Shown: positions 61,612 to 64,000 of the stretch, piece by piece
Layout of the letters: each line of letters starts with the position of its first letter
Position numbering within the stretch: position 1 is the stretch's first letter
Made by a program: the position numbers and the translations under genes
IMG/VR virus record: IMGVR_UViG_3300014325_000011
Span: 51,126 to 115,125 of that record
Length of the DNA: 64,000 nucleotides
Strand: one strand, 5' to 3'
Source of the DNA: a virus
Notes under the pieces: generated by a model
The model's input: only the letters and a program-made list of their open reading frames with translations
What the model was told of the DNA's origin: nothing
Database searches by the model: none

Positions 61612-61964
61612 CCCACAACCTCCACCGGGTCGGCCGGGTCGACGGCGAGCAGTTCCCGCAGATAGCGGAGCACGTCGAACCGGATAACCGCGGCGATCAT
61701 CTGCCCGTCGGTCTGCTCCGGTAGCCGGCGGATGTACGGCTGGGCGTCGTACTCGTCAGCGACCTTGTCGAGGGCTTCGACCGCGGCGAGAACGACCGCC
61801 CCCGGGATCGCACCCACATCCGGCGGCAATGGGGGAAGGTCGTCCTCCTGGCCGCGTTCGCCAGACTCATCCGAGGCTGCGGGGTCACTGTCGACCGGCT
61901 GGCATTCGTCAGTCCAATGGTCGGAGACGGGCTGGCCGCAGCGGGAGCAGACCGGCCGGCTCAC
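61608..61964 (-). CDS. 118-residue acidic protein with N-terminal zinc motif
   Basis: MSRPVCSRCGQPVSDHWTDE starts a CxxC-His motif. Residues 25-50 are acidic and disordered, and the rest is helical (AAVEALDKVADEYDAQPYIR, MIAAVIRFDVLRYLRELLAV). Overlaps both neighbours by 4 nt. Function unknown. Confidence 0.7.
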   Translation of the reverse strand: MSRPVCSRCGQPVSDHWTDECQPVDSDPAASDESGERGQEDDLPPLPPDVGAIPGAVVLAAVEALDKVADEYDAQPYIRRLPEQTDGQMIAAVIRFDVLRYLRELLAVDPADPVEVVG

Positions 61965-62182
61965 CGGGCACCACCCGGGGTGGTGCAGGAGCAGAGGGTT
62001 TCAGGGCCGGCACCGGTGTCGATGTGGTTGCAGCCCTTGTTGTCGTGGTCCGCCTTCGGGTGGGGGCATTCACCGCAGCCCAGGGCCGCCGGGTAGTCGG
62101 CAGCCTTGGCAATCTCGGCGACCCGGGCCTTGAGGGTCGGCCTCGGGTGGAACAGCGGCCGGATGACCGTTGCGGCGCTCAC
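61961..62182 (-). CDS. 73-residue Cys/His-rich protein
   Basis: From GTG 62182 the product is MSAATVIRPLFHPRPTLKAR, then CGECPHPKADHDNKGCNHID and ETLCSCTTPGG. This C-x2-C...H...C-x-H...C-x-C set is probably a zinc fold. Frames further upstream are shadow. Function unknown. Confidence 0.65.
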   Translation of the reverse strand: MSAATVIRPLFHPRPTLKARVAEIAKAADYPAALGCGECPHPKADHDNKGCNHIDTGAGPETLCSCTTPGGAR

Positions 62183-62319
62183 CGGGCAGGCTCCGTCGAA
62201 GACGTGTCGGCCGTGCAGACCGTGTCGTCCGCGTGGATCGGCGCGCCGCCGGTCTCCTGCCAGGCGGTACGGCCACAGGGGCAGGTGACGACGGACGCGC
62301 CCTCGGGGAGGCCGCTCAC
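62179..62319 (-). CDS. 46-residue Cys-containing protein
   Basis: GTG 62319 overlaps the upstream TGA. MSGLPEGASVVTCPCGRTAW, then DDTVCTADTSSTEPAR. Small CPCG motif. The GTGA couplings at both ends support it. Function unknown. Confidence 0.6.
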   Translation of the reverse strand: MSGLPEGASVVTCPCGRTAWQETGGAPIHADDTVCTADTSSTEPAR

Positions 62320-62516
62320 CGGGTGCCACCCTCGCCACCGGACAGGTGACGCTCCAGCATCTCGGCGAGGGTCTTCGCGGCGTCCTCCTCGCCCTCATCC
62401 GAACCGGACGACTGGGACTGGGAGGTGTCACGGAAGTTGATGGCACGATGGAACACGGGCTCGACCTCCTGCGGTCGGGTCAAGGGCCCTGGTGCCCTGC
62501 CGGCAAGCTCCGGCAC
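62316..62516 (-). CDS. 66-residue acidic protein
   Basis: MPELAGRAPGPLTRPQEVEP, SSGSDEGEEDAAKTLAEMLE, then RHLSGGEGGTR. Highly acidic middle, probably disordered with one helix. First gene of this minus-strand group, downstream of the GntR operator region. Function unknown. Confidence 0.6.
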   Translation of the reverse strand: MPELAGRAPGPLTRPQEVEPVFHRAINFRDTSQSQSSGSDEGEEDAAKTLAEMLERHLSGGEGGTR

Positions 62517-62611
62517 CGGGGTCCGCCTGTTAGGACGGGCCGTACAGCGATGGCAGTCGCCGTACGGCTCAGGCGCCCGGTCGTGCTAGCTCACGGCCGG
62601 GCGCCACCTTC

Positions 62612-62647
62612 ACTAGTGAGCAGTCATCACTATGACCACTCACTAGT
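62612..62647. promoter_or_regulatory. Nested dyad operator near GntR gene
   Basis: ACTAGTGAG (62612-62620) and CTCACTAGT (62639-62647) are exact complements, and GTCAT-CACT-ATGAC lies between them. The position between the divergent minus-strand operon and the GntR gene suggests autoregulation by the GntR protein. The surrounding 62517-62766 gap holds nothing else coding except a short leader. Confidence 0.6.
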
Positions 62648-62743
62648 AGAGTGGTCCACGCGGCCACGAACCGTCAACCCCCCAATCGGGCCCGTAGTCG
62701 CACCCCTTCCCTTCGGGACTTTGTGGTCTGTACAGTCATTGCC

Positions 62744-62770
62744 ATGAACCGCAACGAGTCGCAGCCGTGA
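62744..62770 (+). CDS. 8-codon leader ORF coupled to GntR gene
   Basis: ATG 62744 encodes MNRNESQP and its TGA overlaps the GTG start of the GntR gene (GTGA). It could couple or limit GntR translation. Such a short ORF could also be chance. Confidence 0.35.
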   Translation: MNRNESQP

Positions 62771-63555
62771 ACGCCGACCGGCGAGTGCCGAACTACCAGC
62801 GGATCGCGGACGCGCTGATGGCCCGCATCGACTCTGGCGAGTTCCCGTCTGGCTCCCGGCTCCCCACCGAACCCCAGTTGAAGGCCGAGTACGACGTCTC
62901 GTCGACGACGGTTCGCAACGCCGTCAAGGCGCTGGCTGCGGCTGGCATCGTGGAGACCCGCCACGGAGCCGGCACGTTCGTCATCGAGCGGAAGCTGTTG
63001 ACGATCAACGCGACGACGACCGAAGACCTTGACCGGCGCCGAGGCATCGTCGCCCAAGACTCGTGGAGCACCGACGTCAAGGAAGCCGGGCGCGAGCCGG
63101 ACCAGCGGTTCGAGTGCTTGAACGTAGCCGCGTCCGATGAGCAGGCGAAGCTGCTAGGTGTCGAGCCCGGTGCGTGGCTGGTCATGCGCCGCTGCTGGCG
63201 AACCGTTGATGGCATCCCAGCGTCCATCGAAGCCAGCGTGTTTCCGCGCTGGCTCGTCGACGCCCTACCTGAGCTTGGCTCTCCGCATGACATCGCACAA
63301 GGCACGACGTCCTTCGTCGCCGAGCGGGGTTACCCGATGGAAGTCCACCTCGACTACGTCTCTGGACGACCGTTCACCCGTGAGGAAGAGTCGTTCTTCC
63401 GGGCACCTGCCGGCGTGCAGGCACTCATCCGCGGGCGGGTCAGCTACGACAAGCCAGATGGGCGCGTATTGCGGATCATGGAGACGGTGTACCGCAACGA
63501 CATGCACAAGATCCTGTATGTCGTTGCCGGGCGCGGGAACGCGACGTCACGGTGA
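62767..63555 (+). CDS. GntR-family (HutC/KorSA-like) transcription regulator
   Basis: The 262-residue protein has the GntR winged helix (NYQRIADALMARIDSGEFPS, GSRLPTEPQLKAEYDVSSTT, VRNAVKALAAAGIVETRHGA) and a UTRA/HutC-type effector domain (LGVEPGAWLVMRRCWRTVDG, SIEASVFPRWLVDALPELGS). KorSA-type members control transfer and replication in actinomycete integrative elements. A dyad in its upstream gap is its probable operator. The start at GTG overlaps a leader ORF; a GNAT gene follows with a GTGA overlap. Confidence 0.85.
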   Translation: MNADRRVPNYQRIADALMARIDSGEFPSGSRLPTEPQLKAEYDVSSTTVRNAVKALAAAGIVETRHGAGTFVIERKLLTINATTTEDLDRRRGIVAQDSWSTDVKEAGREPDQRFECLNVAASDEQAKLLGVEPGAWLVMRRCWRTVDGIPASIEASVFPRWLVDALPELGSPHDIAQGTTSFVAERGYPMEVHLDYVSGRPFTREEESFFRAPAGVQALIRGRVSYDKPDGRVLRIMETVYRNDMHKILYVVAGRGNATSR

Positions 63556-64000
63556 CGCCAACCCTGTACCTGAGAACCGCGGTCACTGCTGACGCCGCAC
63601 TGATCCTCGACTGGCGGAAGGCCACCGCAGAATGGCTGGCAGCCACCTACGGCACCGATCAGTGGTCGATCCCATACGACTGGGCAAAGGTTGAACGGTG
63701 GGTCTCCGAGGGGCACACGTTCATGGCCGCGCTCGAACCGGACGGCGAACCGGTCGCGACGATCACCAGCACGCCGGAAGGTGATCCGGCACTCTGGACA
63801 CCCGAAGAGCTGGCGGTGCCCGCGCGGTACCTGAACAAGGCGAACGTGCGCCGGGAGTATGCCGAACTCGGCATCGACGCGTGTCTCATCTCTTGGGCGG
63901 CGACACGGGCCGCGAAGCAGGGCGTCGGCTTGGTGCGGATCGACGTGTGGTCCACCAATCATCGACTCCACGACTACTACCGGAACATGGGGTTCCGCTA
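63552..64000 (+). CDS. GNAT acetyltransferase (3' end outside window)
   Basis: Open from GTG 63552 to the window edge (at least 149 residues). The acetyl-CoA region looks conserved: EYAELGIDACLISWAATRAA, KQGVGLVRIDVWSTNHRLHD, YYRNMGFR, the last typical of GNAT proteins. The substrate is unknown. Co-transcribed with the GntR regulator, as is frequent in actinomycete mobile elements. Confidence 0.8.
   Translation, partial: MTPTLYLRTAVTADAALILDWRKATAEWLAATYGTDQWSIPYDWAKVERWVSEGHTFMAALEPDGEPVATITSTPEGDPALWTPEELAVPARYLNKANVRREYAELGIDACLISWAATRAAKQGVGLVRIDVWSTNHRLHDYYRNMGFR

Overview
The window is very GC-rich DNA with actinomycete-type codon use: third positions are almost always G or C, and GTG starts are common. 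It carries WhiB-like regulators and a KorSA-like GntR regulator. I read it as a siphovirus prophage (or prophage-derived mobile element) in an actinobacterium, plausibly Micromonosporaceae; the family is a guess. Almost all genes from 57.7 kb down to base 1 lie on the minus strand in a tightly overlapping early-to-late order (stop/start overlaps such as ATGA and GTGA).

Reading along the minus strand from the right. The switch region (57.4-58.9 kb) has an excisionase-like HTH gene, a nested-dyad promoter/operator and a divergent repressor-like gene. The early region (44.7-57.3 kb) encodes a Sak4-like ATPase, a small winged-helix-like protein, a DpdA-like DNA transglycosylase, a Cas4-like nuclease, a RusA-like resolvase, two WhiB-like proteins with an HTH protein between them, a DEDD exonuclease, coiled-coil proteins and small membrane proteins. 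A tyrosine recombinase and a convergent GIY-YIG protein under a LexA-like box lie at 43.0-44.7 kb. From 35.9 to 42.9 kb there are about 18 very small, often Cys-rich genes, plus a tRNA-like locus and a structured intergenic element.

The packaging and head module (21.7-34.9 kb) contains the small terminase; a large terminase interrupted by an intein and needing a -1 frameshift inside its Walker A motif; portal; MuF-like protein; protease-scaffold; and major capsid protein. A block of fibre-like and decoration-like genes (9.6-21.6 kb) then lies, unusually, between the capsid gene and the connector/tail genes (connector, terminator, tail tube, chaperone G/GT, gp10-like, tape measure). The window ends inside a beta-helix spike gene. 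No lysis gene, polymerase, helicase or primase is visible.

To the right of the switch lie a 3' remnant of a metallo-beta-lactamase-fold hydrolase gene, a large serine integrase, a small leaderless ORF with a copy of the early promoter/operator, a perfect 20-bp terminator, an HNH gene, a short operon of small proteins, a GntR regulator with its dyad, and a truncated GNAT gene. This part looks like an actinomycete integrative element or the integration end of the prophage; the exact boundaries cannot be fixed from this window.

The most unusual signals are: an HNH gene nested out of frame inside the terminase intein; a textbook slippery heptamer at the terminase P-loop; two near-identical leaderless promoter/operators flanking the repressor-integrase region; and a group of one-base frame breaks at G/C runs near 34-35 kb, which could be real decay or sequencing error.
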